From positions 248,001 to 312,000 of the forward strand of contig NZ_VIRF01000058.1 in assembly GCF_008107685.1 (NCBI RefSeq): DNA of 64,000 bases, written 5' to 3'. Below are positions 35,758 to 44,904 of this stretch, piece after piece (the first letter of the stretch is position 1; every line of letters begins with the position of its first letter). This stretch comes from Novosphingobium sp. BW1 (GTDB taxonomy: Bacteria; Pseudomonadota; Alphaproteobacteria; Sphingomonadales; Sphingomonadaceae). Position numbers and translations under genes: made by a program. The notes beneath the pieces were generated by a model. That model was not told the DNA's origin, did no database searches, and was given only the letters and a program-made list of their open reading frames with translations.

Positions 35758-36132
35758 CTAAGCCGATGCGGCGTCCTTTCGGGAAAGCTTCACCACCCAG
35801 TCGGTGACGGGCGGATCGGTTTCCTCCATGGCCTCGCCTTCTTGCTGGAAGGCGCGCATGACGCGGGCGATATACGCCCTCATGGCAATTCCCCATTCCT
35901 CGCCGGCCTTGCGGTCCGGCTCATACCTTTCAATTTTGGTGCGATCGATCGAGCTCTCCAGCTCGAGCAACCGCTCCACCGTATCCAGACGTTCGCGCAT
36001 GGCGGCCAGTTCAGCCGTGAGCGAGAGCGTCAGCGAGTAGAAGCGGCCGAGGGCCATCTCCTCAAAGAAGGCCGAGCGACCACCCTTGGCGCGTGCGCCG
36101 GAACGTACGACCCAGGCCAGATCCTGCGTCAT
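35758..36132 (-). CDS. Small helical protein, paralogue of 26201
   Basis: The 124-residue helical protein has the shared pattern LTAELAAMRERLDTVERLLE, ERYEPDRKAGEEW and AYIARVMRAFQQEGEAMEE. The ATG overlaps the stop of the decayed upstream frame by 4 nt (ATGA), so the two were once translationally coupled. A subunit or scaffold role for a membrane-linked oxidoreductase is only a guess. Confidence 0.7.
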   Translation of the reverse strand: MTQDLAWVVRSGARAKGGRSAFFEEMALGRFYSLTLSLTAELAAMRERLDTVERLLELESSIDRTKIERYEPDRKAGEEWGIAMRAYIARVMRAFQQEGEAMEETDPPVTDWVVKLSRKDAASA

Positions 36133-36554
36133 ACCGAAATCTCCTTGGCGATCTCATTGCAAACCTTCAGTTTCCAGGCCTCGTATGCATTCCAGATGGC
36201 CGCACGTCCGTAGTCTTCCTTGTCTCTGTCGGCCGATCCAGGGAACAGCGTCTTGTCGGCAATTGCCCGCACACCGGTCACGAACTGCTACTCCAGCGGA
36301 AAACCGGCCTCTTGAACGGCGTTCATCCAACTTCCAGCACGCGCTCGGGCGTCCAGCTGGAGCAGTTCTCCTCGATCCACCCGACCATAGCCTGACCGCC
36401 GCCATCGTTGAGGCCGCCAAGCGCTTCGCGGGTGGTGGAATTTCGCCTGACATCAAACGCTCTTTGCTGCGGATGCCGGCAGAGCGTGTCCGATCAGGGA
36501 GCCATTGGCCTCTTGCGCTTCACGTAGGTATGATCGCAGTTCGCGTGAGGTCAA
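36129..36554 (-). pseudogene. Decayed gene with at least three lesions
   Basis: Protein-like sequence can be followed on the minus strand across three frames. One piece reads LTSRELRSYLREAQEANG (frame stops near 36460). The next contains RNSTTREALGGLNDGGGQAM and WIEENCSSWTPERVLEVG (stop at 36323). The last contains AVQEAGFPLE, an in-frame TAG at 36288, then FVTGVRAIADKTLFPGSADR and IWNAYEAWKLKVCNEIAKE, ending at 36129. The pieces join logically, so frameshifts plus a nonsense codon, or sequencing errors, are likely. Family not recognised; the N terminus is missing. Confidence 0.65.
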
Positions 36555-36576
36555 TTTGAATTAATAATATGACAAA

Positions 36577-36610
36577 TAAAAGCAGGGCCCCGCGACTTTT
36601 CGCGGAGCCC
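36577..36610 (-). terminator. Intrinsic terminator after the 36671 gene
   Basis: On the minus strand GGGCTCCGCGA, AAAG and TCGCGGGGCCC form an 11-bp stem with one mismatch, followed by TGCTTTTATTT. Confidence 0.82.
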
Positions 36611-36670
36611 TGGGATTTTTTCGGTTGCCTTGCGGTTATGACAAATGGAGTCGATGCGGCAAGCGCGAGA

Positions 36671-37417
36671 TCAGAATTCCGCGAGGAGGCGGCCGAGACC
36701 CTCGACCTTGTCATCGATGCCGCAGGCGCGCAGGCCGTGCCAGTAGGTCGCCGTGTTGATCGCGATGACCGGCTTGGACAGCTTCTGCTCGTACTGGGCC
36801 GCGATATCGACCATCGAGAGGTTGGTGCCGACCTGGACGATCGCATCGACATCGTCGCCATCAAGTTCGGCGATGACTTCGTCAAGCCGCTCGGGCGTGA
36901 CCTTGGCAATGTCGGTCCAGCGTTTGCACTGCAGCGGAACGTCGCGCTTGACCTCAAAGCCCGACTCCTCAAGGAAGCGGCGCACTTCGGCGTTCGCAAC
37001 CGGGTAATAGGGCGAGACGAAACTGACTGTCTTGACATTGCCGTAGGCCTTGAGCGCTGCAGCGACCGATTCAGCGCCGGTCGACGCGCCGATCCCGGCA
37101 AAGTCCTCGACCTGCTTCTTCCACTTCGCAGCGCCTTCAACGCCGCCGTAGAAGGTCACGGCCGACATCCCGAGCACGAGGTAATCGGGCTTGCAGGTCA
37201 TGACCGAACGCACCGCATCTAGGGTGTTTTCGGCAATCAGCGTGGTACCCGCGATGAAGTCCTCGTTCGAGAGGGCCAGCGGATCCTCGACATAGATGCG
37301 CGAGAAGTGGTTGGTCACACCCTCAGGACGCATGCGCTCCATGTCGGGCTGGACAACCGTGTTGGTGGACGGTGCGATGACACCCAGCAGCTTGCGCCAA
37401 CCGAGAACGTCTCCCAT
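36671..37417 (-). CDS. Maleate cis-trans isomerase / arylmalonate decarboxylase family protein
   Basis: ATG at 37417 with AAGGAG 8 nt upstream gives 248 residues, the length of NicE-type maleate isomerase in the Asp/Glu racemase superfamily. Family landmarks are GVIAPSTNTVVQPD, AINTATYWHGLRACGI and FVSPYYPVANAEV. The two catalytic cysteine positions are not Cys here: the first motif reads LGMSAVTFYGG and the second VQVGTNLSMVD. A standard two-cysteine maleate isomerisation is therefore doubtful; a related lyase, hydrolase or isomerase is likelier. It lies in the cluster with maleamate-amidase-like enzymes. Confidence 0.82.
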   Translation of the reverse strand: MGDVLGWRKLLGVIAPSTNTVVQPDMERMRPEGVTNHFSRIYVEDPLALSNEDFIAGTTLIAENTLDAVRSVMTCKPDYLVLGMSAVTFYGGVEGAAKWKKQVEDFAGIGASTGAESVAAALKAYGNVKTVSFVSPYYPVANAEVRRFLEESGFEVKRDVPLQCKRWTDIAKVTPERLDEVIAELDGDDVDAIVQVGTNLSMVDIAAQYEQKLSKPVIAINTATYWHGLRACGIDDKVEGLGRLLAEF

Positions 37418-37601
37418 TGCATGTACTCCTTTTGCAAGCCGCCGCGGGCTTGCGGGTTGATTGACGTTTCTCCCCGCCTTCGTGGTGTGGCGAGTTGTGG
37501 TGTTTTTCCTGATGCGGTCTTGCGCCGCGTTTTTCCCGAAGGACACTGTGAGCGCGGCACGGGGAAAGAGAGCGTCCCCTTCCCCTGTGCCCGAATGGGG
37601 C

Positions 37602-38816
37602 TCAGGTGATCGACTTGGCCTGCTCGAGGCTCTCGTACATGGCCTGGCGCATCATGTAGGCGCGGCGCTTGTCGTCGTCGGCCTTGATGTCGAGCATCGC
37701 CTGGCGGCGCTGCTGGTGAGCATCGTCCTGGCCGCCCTTGATCATGGCCATGTTGGCCTTGGTCTGGGTCTGGGTGAAGCTGTGCGTGACCGTGCGGCGC
37801 TGGCGGTCATAAAGCGAGAGGTTCGCATCCATGTCGGCCTTGCCCTCGATCACCGGCATCAGTTTCTCGAACAGGTTGAAGGCATCGTGAATGCCCGAAT
37901 TCATGCCGAAGCCACCGAGCGGGTTGTTGAGGTGCGAGGCATCTCCGCACAGCATCACGCGGCCTTCGCGGAACGACTTGGCCACCCGCTGGTGGACACG
38001 GTAGAGGGTGCGGTGACCCGTCTTGACGTCCTTGCCCGCGCCTTCGCCGATAAGACGGTCGAAGATGCCGTTCTTGACCTCGTCCGAACGCAGGTAGTCT
38101 TCGTCGGCCTCGGGATCGGTCGGGACCAGTACGCGCCACACCGAAGGCACACGCAGCAGCACCAGCCATTCCTGCGGATCGCTGACGTAGTTCACGTAGC
38201 ACAGGTTGGGCAGATGATCGGCCAGCTCGAGCTCGGTCGAGAGCGTGAGAAAGCGTTCCGGGTAGGTAAAGCCGTCGAATTCGACGCCGAGCCACTTGCG
38301 CACGATCGAGTTGGCGCCGTCGGCACCGATCAGGAAATCGCAGCGCAGCTTGTCGATGCCGGTCATGGTCTCGACGAAGACATCAACGCCCGTTCCATCG
38401 TCATTGAAGGAGACGATGCGGCTGCCGAAGCGAACCTGTGCATTGCTGTACTTGCCAAGCCCCTCGGCCAGCCCCTGCGAGAGGTGGTACTGCTCGCACT
38501 GGATGCGGAACGGATACTTGGTGACGTCCGAAATCTCGGCAAGGTCGAAGTCGATGACTTCGCCGCTCTGGCGGTCGCGCCAGTGGTAGATCGGCGCCTT
38601 GAGGCCCTTGTCGATGAGCATTTGCGTAATGCCGATCTGGTCGAGCATTTCGAGCGAGGGTGGGTGGAAGGTCGACGCGCGCAGATCCTGCGCACATTCG
38701 CTACCCGCTTCCAGGACGACCACGTCGACGCCCGCCTGAGCCAGAAGCGTCGCCAGAACCGTCCCAACCGGCCCTGCCCCTGCGATCACTACCTGGCACC
38801 GTTCAACTGCAGCCAT
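37602..38816 (-). CDS. Group A flavin monooxygenase (MhpA/PheA type)
   Basis: The 404-residue FAD_binding_3 protein has VVIAGAGPVGTVLATLLAQ, GADGANSIVRKW, and GDASHLNNPLGGFGMNSGIHD. The family hydroxylates activated aromatic or heteroaromatic rings with NAD(P)H and O2. A regulon dyad lies 80 bp upstream. It probably carries out a ring hydroxylation in the cluster. Confidence 0.9.
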   Translation of the reverse strand: MAAVERCQVVIAGAGPVGTVLATLLAQAGVDVVVLEAGSECAQDLRASTFHPPSLEMLDQIGITQMLIDKGLKAPIYHWRDRQSGEVIDFDLAEISDVTKYPFRIQCEQYHLSQGLAEGLGKYSNAQVRFGSRIVSFNDDGTGVDVFVETMTGIDKLRCDFLIGADGANSIVRKWLGVEFDGFTYPERFLTLSTELELADHLPNLCYVNYVSDPQEWLVLLRVPSVWRVLVPTDPEADEDYLRSDEVKNGIFDRLIGEGAGKDVKTGHRTLYRVHQRVAKSFREGRVMLCGDASHLNNPLGGFGMNSGIHDAFNLFEKLMPVIEGKADMDANLSLYDRQRRTVTHSFTQTQTKANMAMIKGGQDDAHQQRRQAMLDIKADDDKRRAYMMRQAMYESLEQAKSIT

Positions 38817-38895
38817 ATCCAGCAGACTCCACTAATTGCTTCTTGGAGACAGGTATGGACCGCGTACCCGGACTGGTTAGACGCCAGTGTCCGAC

Positions 38896-38912
38896 TATCC
38901 GACTTGCGGTGA
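38896..38912. promoter_or_regulatory. Regulon dyad copy: TATCCG-ACTTG-CGGTGA
   Basis: The left arm is perfect and the right arm keeps CGG. The spacer differs from the perfect site at 51617 by one base (ACTTG versus ACTTA). It lies 80 bp upstream of the monooxygenase start. Confidence 0.55.
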
Positions 38913-39021
38913 ATATGGCGCGATGCCCGCTATTTCGGGTACTCGGACGCGCAACTCTTGGTTCCCCGCCCCAACTTCTGCCCTTGTGTCAGTGACATCG
39001 ATCAAGAACAGGGCACAGGAC

Positions 39022-39050
39022 AAAAAAAGAGGGGCACCGCAGCGCCCCTC
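39022..39050 (-). terminator. Intrinsic terminator after the ALDH gene at 39077
   Basis: On the minus strand GAGGGGC, an 8-base loop and GCCCCTC form the stem, followed by TTTTTTT. Confidence 0.88.
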
Positions 39051-39076
39051 CCATCCTTCGCGAATCTGAGGTGCGA

Positions 39077-40582
39077 TCAGACGACCGCGCAGACCGTTTT
39101 CCACTCCAGGTAACTCTCGAGCGCCTGCTTGCCGCTATCGCGGCCCCAGCCCGACTGTTTGACGCCGCCGATGGCAAGTGCGGGGTCGTACATCGCGTGG
39201 CAGTTGATCCAGACCGTGCCGGCTTTGATCTCGCTCGACATGCGGTGCGCGTTGCTGAGACCCTCGGTCCAGACACTGGCCGCTAGACCGTATTCGCTGT
39301 CGTTCGCAGCCGCGATGACCTCCTCAGGCTCGTCGAAGGCCTGGGCAACAAGAACCGGGCCGAAGACCTCTTCGCGCACGATTTCCATGTCGGGTGTCAC
39401 GTCCGTGACGACAGTTGGCGTGATGAAAGTGCCGGCCTCACCGGTACGCTCACCACCGGTCAGCATCGTGGCGCCTGCGCCCTTGGCGCGCTGCAGGAAA
39501 CCCTCGACACGCTCGGCATGGCGCAGCGAGACGACCGGCCCCATCTGCGTATCCGCTTCGAGGCCATGGCCCAGCTTGAGACCCTTGGCGTAATTGGCGA
39601 CGCCTTCCACGACCTGATCGTGGATCGAGCGGTGCACATAAAGGCGCGAACCCGCAATGCAGACCTGGCCGCCGTTGAAGTAGATTGCGTTGGCGACACC
39701 CGGGATCGCGAGGTCGAGGTTCGCGTCGGGCATGACAATCGAAGGCGACTTGCCGCCCAGCTCCAGCGTCACGCGCTTGAAGTTGGTCTTGGCCGCATCG
39801 AGCACCGCACGGCCCGTCGCGGTCGACCCGGTGAAGGCGATCTTGTCGACGTCCTTATGCTGCGCCAGCGTCGCGCCGGTTTCGCCACCAAGGCCGGTAA
39901 TCACGTTCAGAACGCCTGCGGGCAGCCCCGCCTCAACCATGATCTCGGCAAGGCGCAGCGCGGAAAGCGAGGTGTCTTCCGCAGGCTTCAGGACGAGCGC
40001 GCAGCCAGCGGCGAGTGCCGGGGCCAGCTTCATCGCGGTCAGGACCAGCGGCGAGTTCCAAGGCACAATTGCCGCGACGACGCCGACCGGCTCACGCACG
40101 GTCCAGCTGCGCACCTGTTTGCCTTCGGGCTGGTAGTTGATCGAGTTCTCGATCGTGTTACCCTCGATGTTCATGGCCTGGCCCGCGAAGAAGCGGAACT
40201 GGTTGATGGCACCGGGGATCTCGGCCCAGCGCCCCACGAACAGCGGCTTGCCCTGGTCGAGCGTCTCGATCTCGGCAAGCTCGTCGATGTTGGCCTCGAG
40301 GAGGTCCGCGATCTTCCAGAGGATGCGCGCACGCTCCACGGGGATGGTGGCGGCCCATTTGACCTGTGCGGCACGGGCCGCGGCAACGGCATCGTTTACA
40401 TCATCTGCACCCGCGGCGGCTACCTGGCCAAGTTCGGTGCCGGTTGCCGGATCGAGTGTCGCAAACGTGTTGCCGCTGGCGGCCTTGCGCCATTCACCGT
40501 CGATCAGCAGGCCCTCGCCGCGTGCGCGGCGGGCAAGGAATTCGCGCGTCGCGGGACGCAAGCTGGCGAAGTCGAGTGGCAT
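39077..40582 (-). CDS. Aldehyde dehydrogenase, copy 1
   Basis: ATG at 40582 gives 501 residues of the NAD(P)-dependent ALDH superfamily. Catalytic Cys is in NGGQVCIAGSR and the general base Glu in TLELGGKSPS; VPWNSPL and FTGSTATGR are standard cofactor motifs. It oxidises an unidentified aldehyde to its acid. It diverges from the hydantoinase genes across a region with paired regulon dyads. A similar paralogue lies at 47957. Confidence 0.92.
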   Translation of the reverse strand: MPLDFASLRPATREFLARRARGEGLLIDGEWRKAASGNTFATLDPATGTELGQVAAAGADDVNDAVAAARAAQVKWAATIPVERARILWKIADLLEANIDELAEIETLDQGKPLFVGRWAEIPGAINQFRFFAGQAMNIEGNTIENSINYQPEGKQVRSWTVREPVGVVAAIVPWNSPLVLTAMKLAPALAAGCALVLKPAEDTSLSALRLAEIMVEAGLPAGVLNVITGLGGETGATLAQHKDVDKIAFTGSTATGRAVLDAAKTNFKRVTLELGGKSPSIVMPDANLDLAIPGVANAIYFNGGQVCIAGSRLYVHRSIHDQVVEGVANYAKGLKLGHGLEADTQMGPVVSLRHAERVEGFLQRAKGAGATMLTGGERTGEAGTFITPTVVTDVTPDMEIVREEVFGPVLVAQAFDEPEEVIAAANDSEYGLAASVWTEGLSNAHRMSSEIKAGTVWINCHAMYDPALAIGGVKQSGWGRDSGKQALESYLEWKTVCAVV

Positions 40583-40653
40583 CGTCGGGGTCTCCTTTGT
40601 TCCGCCTCGTCCTAGTGCAGATGCCATCCAGGACCGACGTACGCCAAGCCGAA

Positions 40654-40691
40654 AAGCCGCAGGGCGGATAACTCTATCCGCAAGCGCAGCA
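40654..40691. promoter_or_regulatory. Paired regulon dyads between ALDH and hydantoinase A
   Basis: AAGCCG-CAGGG-CGGATA (40654-40670) and TATCCG-CAAGC-GCAGCA (40675-40691) lie back to back. Their good arms also form a perfect 7-base inverted repeat GCGGATA-ACTC-TATCCGC at 40664-40681. They sit 72-109 bp upstream of the ALDH start (40582) and about 175 bp upstream of the hydantoinase A start (40866). Confidence 0.6.
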
Positions 40692-40865
40692 TGAAATCGC
40701 GATCACGTTCACTGTTCGAGCACAGCGTGGAGGCCAACGCGTCATCCACGCACAACCAGATCTGGCTGACCCGCAAGGACAAAGGGGCTTCTCGCACGAG
40801 TTGCCGCCCCGCCGAACCGGGCAGCAACCACAGCGCCGCTAGGCGAGAGAACGGATGGGGAAAGC

Positions 40866-42914
40866 ATGACCTACCGCTTGGGTGTCGACGTCGGAGGGAC
40901 GTTTACCGACCTACTTTTGTTCAACCAGGAAGACGGTTCGTTTTTCCGTCACAAGACGCCGTCGACGCCGCATGACAGTTCGGAAGGTATTCTGAACGGG
41001 CTGGGCGCGATTTGCGAGAAGGCGGGGATCACGCCGGCGGATATCGAGTTCTTCCTGCACGGCACGACCGTCGCGACCAACGCCGTGCTTGAGGGCAAGG
41101 GCGCGCGCGTGGGGCTCATCACGTCCGAGGGCTATCGCCAGGTCATGCAGATCGCGCGCTCCTTCGTGCCGGGCGGCCTTGCGGGCTGGATCGTGTGGCC
41201 CAAGCCCGTGCCGCTGGCAGCCCTGGAAGACACCTTCGAGGTTGCCGGGCGCATGAACGCGCAGGGCGAGGAAGTGCGTGAGATCGACGAGGCACAGATC
41301 CGCGAGGTCCTCGCCAGGCTCAAGGATTCGGGCGTCCAGGCGCTCACCGTGTCGCTCATGAACGGCTACCTCAACGGCGCGCACGAGAAGCGCATCGGCG
41401 AGCTCGCCGCCGAGATCTGCCCCGAGCTGCCCGTCTCGCTTTCCCACGAAGTCCTGCCCGAGATGCAGGAATACGAGCGCACGCTGACCACCGTTGCCAA
41501 CGCCGCGGTGCGCCCGGTCGTGGGCAACTACGTGCGCAACCTGCGCTCGAACCTGCGTTCAGGCGGCATGGCCGGCTCGCTCTCGCTGCTGCGCTCGGAT
41601 GGCGGTCTCATGTCCTCCGAGAAGTCCGAAGAGCATCCCGTCGCGCTGCTCATGTCAGGCCCGGCGGGCGGCGTCACCGGCGCACTGTGGGTCGGCAAGA
41701 ACGCAGGCATCAAGAACATCCTGACGCTCGACGTGGGCGGCACTTCGACTGACGTCGCGCTCATCGAGAACCTCGAGGCACGCCGCGTGCGTACCACCGA
41801 AGTGGGCCACCTCTCGGTGCGCGCCTCCGCGCTCGACGTGAAGACCGTGGGCGCGGGCGGCGGCTCGATCGCCTATGTCCCCGAGCTTACCGGCGCGCTG
41901 CGCGTCGGTCCGGAATCGGCTGGCGCCGTCCCGGGCCCGGTGGCCTACAACAAGGGCGGCACGCTGCCGACCGTGACCGACGCCAACGTCGTCCTGGGCT
42001 ACCTCCCCGAGAACCTGCTCGGCGGCACCTTCAAGCTCGACCGTGAAGGCGCCAAGGCGGCGGTTCAGACCATCGCCGACAAGCTGGGCATCGATGTCAT
42101 GGAAGCGGCCCGCGGCATCATCGACATCGTCAACGAGAACATGTTCGGCGCGCTGCGCATGATCTCGGTCCAGCAGGGCTACGATCCGCGTCACTTCGCG
42201 GTCATGGGCTTTGGCGGGGCGGGTCCGCTCCACGTCAACGCCGTCGCCAAGCTGATGGGCTCCTGGCCTGCCGTCTCGCCGGTGTCCCCAGGCGTGCTGT
42301 GCGCGCTGGGCGATGCGACCACGCGCATGCGCACCGAGACCGCGCGTTCGTATTCGAAGTCGTTCTCCAGCACCGAGGAAGCCGACGTTCTCACCCAGCT
42401 CGAAGAGATGGCCGCGCAGACCACGAAGGAACTCACCAGCGAGGGCATCTCGGCCAGCGACGTCACCGTCGAGTTCGAACTCGACGTGCGCTACGAAGGC
42501 CAGGCCTTCGAAGTGCCGCTTTCCATCGACCCCGAGACCTTCAAGTCGGGCGGCCTTGCTGCGATCATCGAGCGCTTCGATGATGAGCACGAGCGCCTCT
42601 TCACCTTCAAGATGGATAGCGAGCACGAGCTGGTGAACCTGCGCGCCGTCGCGCTTGGCCCCGTCCTCGACCTCGAAGCCCAGCGCCTGCCCGAAGGCAA
42701 CGGCGATCCCATCGAGGCCAAGGTGCGCGACCACCAGCTGTGGGCCGATGGCAAGATGGTCCCCGCCGTGATCTACGACCGTTCCAAGCTCAAAGCGAAC
42801 GACGTGATCCAGGGTCCGGCCATCGTCACCGAGATGGACTCCACCACGCTCATCGAAGCCGACTGCACCGGCACTGTCGATGCCTACGGCAACATCCTCA
42901 TCAACCTGAAGTGA
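40866..42914 (+). CDS. Hydantoinase/oxoprolinase family, A subunit
   Basis: The 682 residues form an actin/ASKHA-like ATPase subunit, with LGVDVGGTFTDLLLF at the N terminus, HGTTVATNAVLEGKGA, LDVGGTSTDVALI and FGGAGPLHVNA. The family opens hydantoins, 5-oxoproline and other lactams with ATP, or carboxylates ketones (acetone/acetophenone carboxylases). With amidases nearby, lactam or hydantoin opening is favoured. It is followed after 16 nt by the B subunit. Confidence 0.93.
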   Translation: MTYRLGVDVGGTFTDLLLFNQEDGSFFRHKTPSTPHDSSEGILNGLGAICEKAGITPADIEFFLHGTTVATNAVLEGKGARVGLITSEGYRQVMQIARSFVPGGLAGWIVWPKPVPLAALEDTFEVAGRMNAQGEEVREIDEAQIREVLARLKDSGVQALTVSLMNGYLNGAHEKRIGELAAEICPELPVSLSHEVLPEMQEYERTLTTVANAAVRPVVGNYVRNLRSNLRSGGMAGSLSLLRSDGGLMSSEKSEEHPVALLMSGPAGGVTGALWVGKNAGIKNILTLDVGGTSTDVALIENLEARRVRTTEVGHLSVRASALDVKTVGAGGGSIAYVPELTGALRVGPESAGAVPGPVAYNKGGTLPTVTDANVVLGYLPENLLGGTFKLDREGAKAAVQTIADKLGIDVMEAARGIIDIVNENMFGALRMISVQQGYDPRHFAVMGFGGAGPLHVNAVAKLMGSWPAVSPVSPGVLCALGDATTRMRTETARSYSKSFSSTEEADVLTQLEEMAAQTTKELTSEGISASDVTVEFELDVRYEGQAFEVPLSIDPETFKSGGLAAIIERFDDEHERLFTFKMDSEHELVNLRAVALGPVLDLEAQRLPEGNGDPIEAKVRDHQLWADGKMVPAVIYDRSKLKANDVIQGPAIVTEMDSTTLIEADCTGTVDAYGNILINLK

Positions 42915-42930
42915 GCGAAGGAACTCTCTA

Positions 42931-44802
42931 ATGCCCGCACAGATCATTCAGGCCAACGAAACCCCCTTCGAGAAGATCGAGATCGATCCGGTCACGCTCG
43001 AAGTCATCGAGAACGCCCTTCGCAACGCCCGCGTCGAGATGGACGCCACCCTCGTGCGCACCGCCATGTCGCCGGGCATCCGCGAACAGGGGGACGCCTT
43101 CCCGCTCATCGCCGACCACAAGGGTCGCATGATCGTGGGTCAGTTCGGCTCCTACATCGGCCCCTTCCTTGAAGGCTATGAAGGCACCGTGGAAGACGGC
43201 GACATGATCTTCCTGTCCGACCCCTACTCGGTCGGCGGCGCGATCAGCCACTGCAACGACTGGCTCGTCCTGCTCCCCGTCTTCAAGGACGGCCGCCTCA
43301 TCGCCTACACCTCGATGTTCGGCCACCAGAGCGACATCGGCGGCATGGTCCCCGGCTCCATGCCGATCCACGCCACCGAGATCTTCCAGGAAGGCGTGCG
43401 CATCCCGCCCGTCAAGATCTGGAAGAAGGGCGAGTACAACGAGGACCTCATCAAGCTGGTCATGCACCAGTCGCGCATGCCCGACTGGTGCAAGGCGGAC
43501 TTGAACGCCCTGATCGCCTCGTGCCGCGTCGCGGCCAACCGCGTGGTCGAAATGGCCGAGCGCTTTGGCGATGACATCTTCGTCTCGGCGACCAACCTGC
43601 TGCTCGATCGCAACTACCGCGCCATGCAGCAGCTCATCGAGAGCTCGATCGGCGAGACGCCCGTCTCGTTCGAGGACTACATCTGCGACGATGGCATGGG
43701 CTTTGGCCCCTACAAGATCAAGTGCACGATGTGGAAGGAGAACGGCCGCGTCGTTCTCGACTTCGACGGCACCGATCCGCAGAGCCAGGCCTCGATCAAC
43801 ATGCTGCTCAATGAGAACATGATGCGCATGTTCTTCGGCATCTACATGATCATGGTCTTCGATCCGCAGATCCTGTTCATCGATGGCTACTACCCGCAGA
43901 TCGACATCCGCATCCCCCAAGGCTCGCTCTTGACGCCCAAGCTCCCGGCCGCGCTCTCGGGCCGTACCCACGTGCTCGGACGCCTGTTCGATATCATGGG
44001 CGGCCTGCTTGGCCAGAAGACGCCCGAGTTCCTCAACGCCGCCGGCTTCTCGTCCAGCCCCCACCTGTTCTACGCAGGCCACGACAAGGCGGGCAAGTGG
44101 TTCCAGCTCTTCCAGATCGGCTTTGGCGGCATCCCGGGCCGTCCCATGGGCGACGGGCCCGACGGCCACTCGCTGTTCCCCGGCTTCACCAACGTGCCCA
44201 ACGAGTTCCTCGAGCGCTACTTCCCGCTCGAGATCGTCAAGTACGAGACGGTCGCCGACAGCGGCGGTGCGGGCCTGCACCGCGGCGGCAACGGCATCAA
44301 CATGGTCTACCGCTTCTATGAGCCGGGCGTCATCGCGATCCACGACGACCGCTGGTTCGTGCCGCCATGGGGCGTCAACGGCGGTCTTCCGGGCAAGCGC
44401 GCCAAGAAGATCCTGACCAAGGCCGACGGCACCCAGATCGTGGTCGGCAACAAGCTCGAGGACTACCCCGTCGAAGCCGGCGATGAACTCCAGTTCATCA
44501 CCTGGGGCGGCGGTGGCTGGGGCGACCCGCTCGAGCGCGACCCCGCCCTCATCCTCACCGAAATCGGCCAGGGCCTCGTCACCGAGACCGGCGCACTCGA
44601 CTACGGCGTCGTCATCACAAACGGCGCGGTCGACGAAAAGGCCACCGAGAACCTGCGCACCAAAATGCGCGCCGAGCGCGGCGACGTCGAGGTCTTCAAC
44701 TTCGGCCCCGACATCGAAACACTGCGCAAAAACTGCCTCGAAGAAACCGGCCTACCCGCACCCAAGCAGCCCAGGTGGCGCACAGCGCAAGCGGCTGAGT
44801 AA
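42931..44802 (+). CDS. Hydantoinase/oxoprolinase family, B subunit
   Basis: The 623-residue HyuB-type subunit begins with DPVTLEVIENALRNARVEMD and contains ISHCNDW, GHQSDIGGMVPGSMP and GGGGWGDPLERDP, all family hallmarks. It pairs with the A subunit for ATP-dependent amide ring opening. Codon use is strongly C-ending, as in the A gene, suggesting high expression or common descent of the pair. Confidence 0.93.
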   Translation: MPAQIIQANETPFEKIEIDPVTLEVIENALRNARVEMDATLVRTAMSPGIREQGDAFPLIADHKGRMIVGQFGSYIGPFLEGYEGTVEDGDMIFLSDPYSVGGAISHCNDWLVLLPVFKDGRLIAYTSMFGHQSDIGGMVPGSMPIHATEIFQEGVRIPPVKIWKKGEYNEDLIKLVMHQSRMPDWCKADLNALIASCRVAANRVVEMAERFGDDIFVSATNLLLDRNYRAMQQLIESSIGETPVSFEDYICDDGMGFGPYKIKCTMWKENGRVVLDFDGTDPQSQASINMLLNENMMRMFFGIYMIMVFDPQILFIDGYYPQIDIRIPQGSLLTPKLPAALSGRTHVLGRLFDIMGGLLGQKTPEFLNAAGFSSSPHLFYAGHDKAGKWFQLFQIGFGGIPGRPMGDGPDGHSLFPGFTNVPNEFLERYFPLEIVKYETVADSGGAGLHRGGNGINMVYRFYEPGVIAIHDDRWFVPPWGVNGGLPGKRAKKILTKADGTQIVVGNKLEDYPVEAGDELQFITWGGGGWGDPLERDPALILTEIGQGLVTETGALDYGVVITNGAVDEKATENLRTKMRAERGDVEVFNFGPDIETLRKNCLEETGLPAPKQPRWRTAQAAE

Positions 44803-44904
44803 ATACGGTTGGGCGGGAGGCACTCCAGGTGGATGCCTCCCGCTTTCCTGCACGGACAGACCAGGTCGGCACAGAACCGACCCTGCACAAGACATGAGGG
44901 CCTG

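Noticed and set aside
15538..44802. Creatinine/N-methylhydantoin degradation operon
   Set aside because: Hydantoinase and carbamoylsarcosine-amidase-like genes are far apart, and creatinine deaminase and sarcosine oxidase are not seen.
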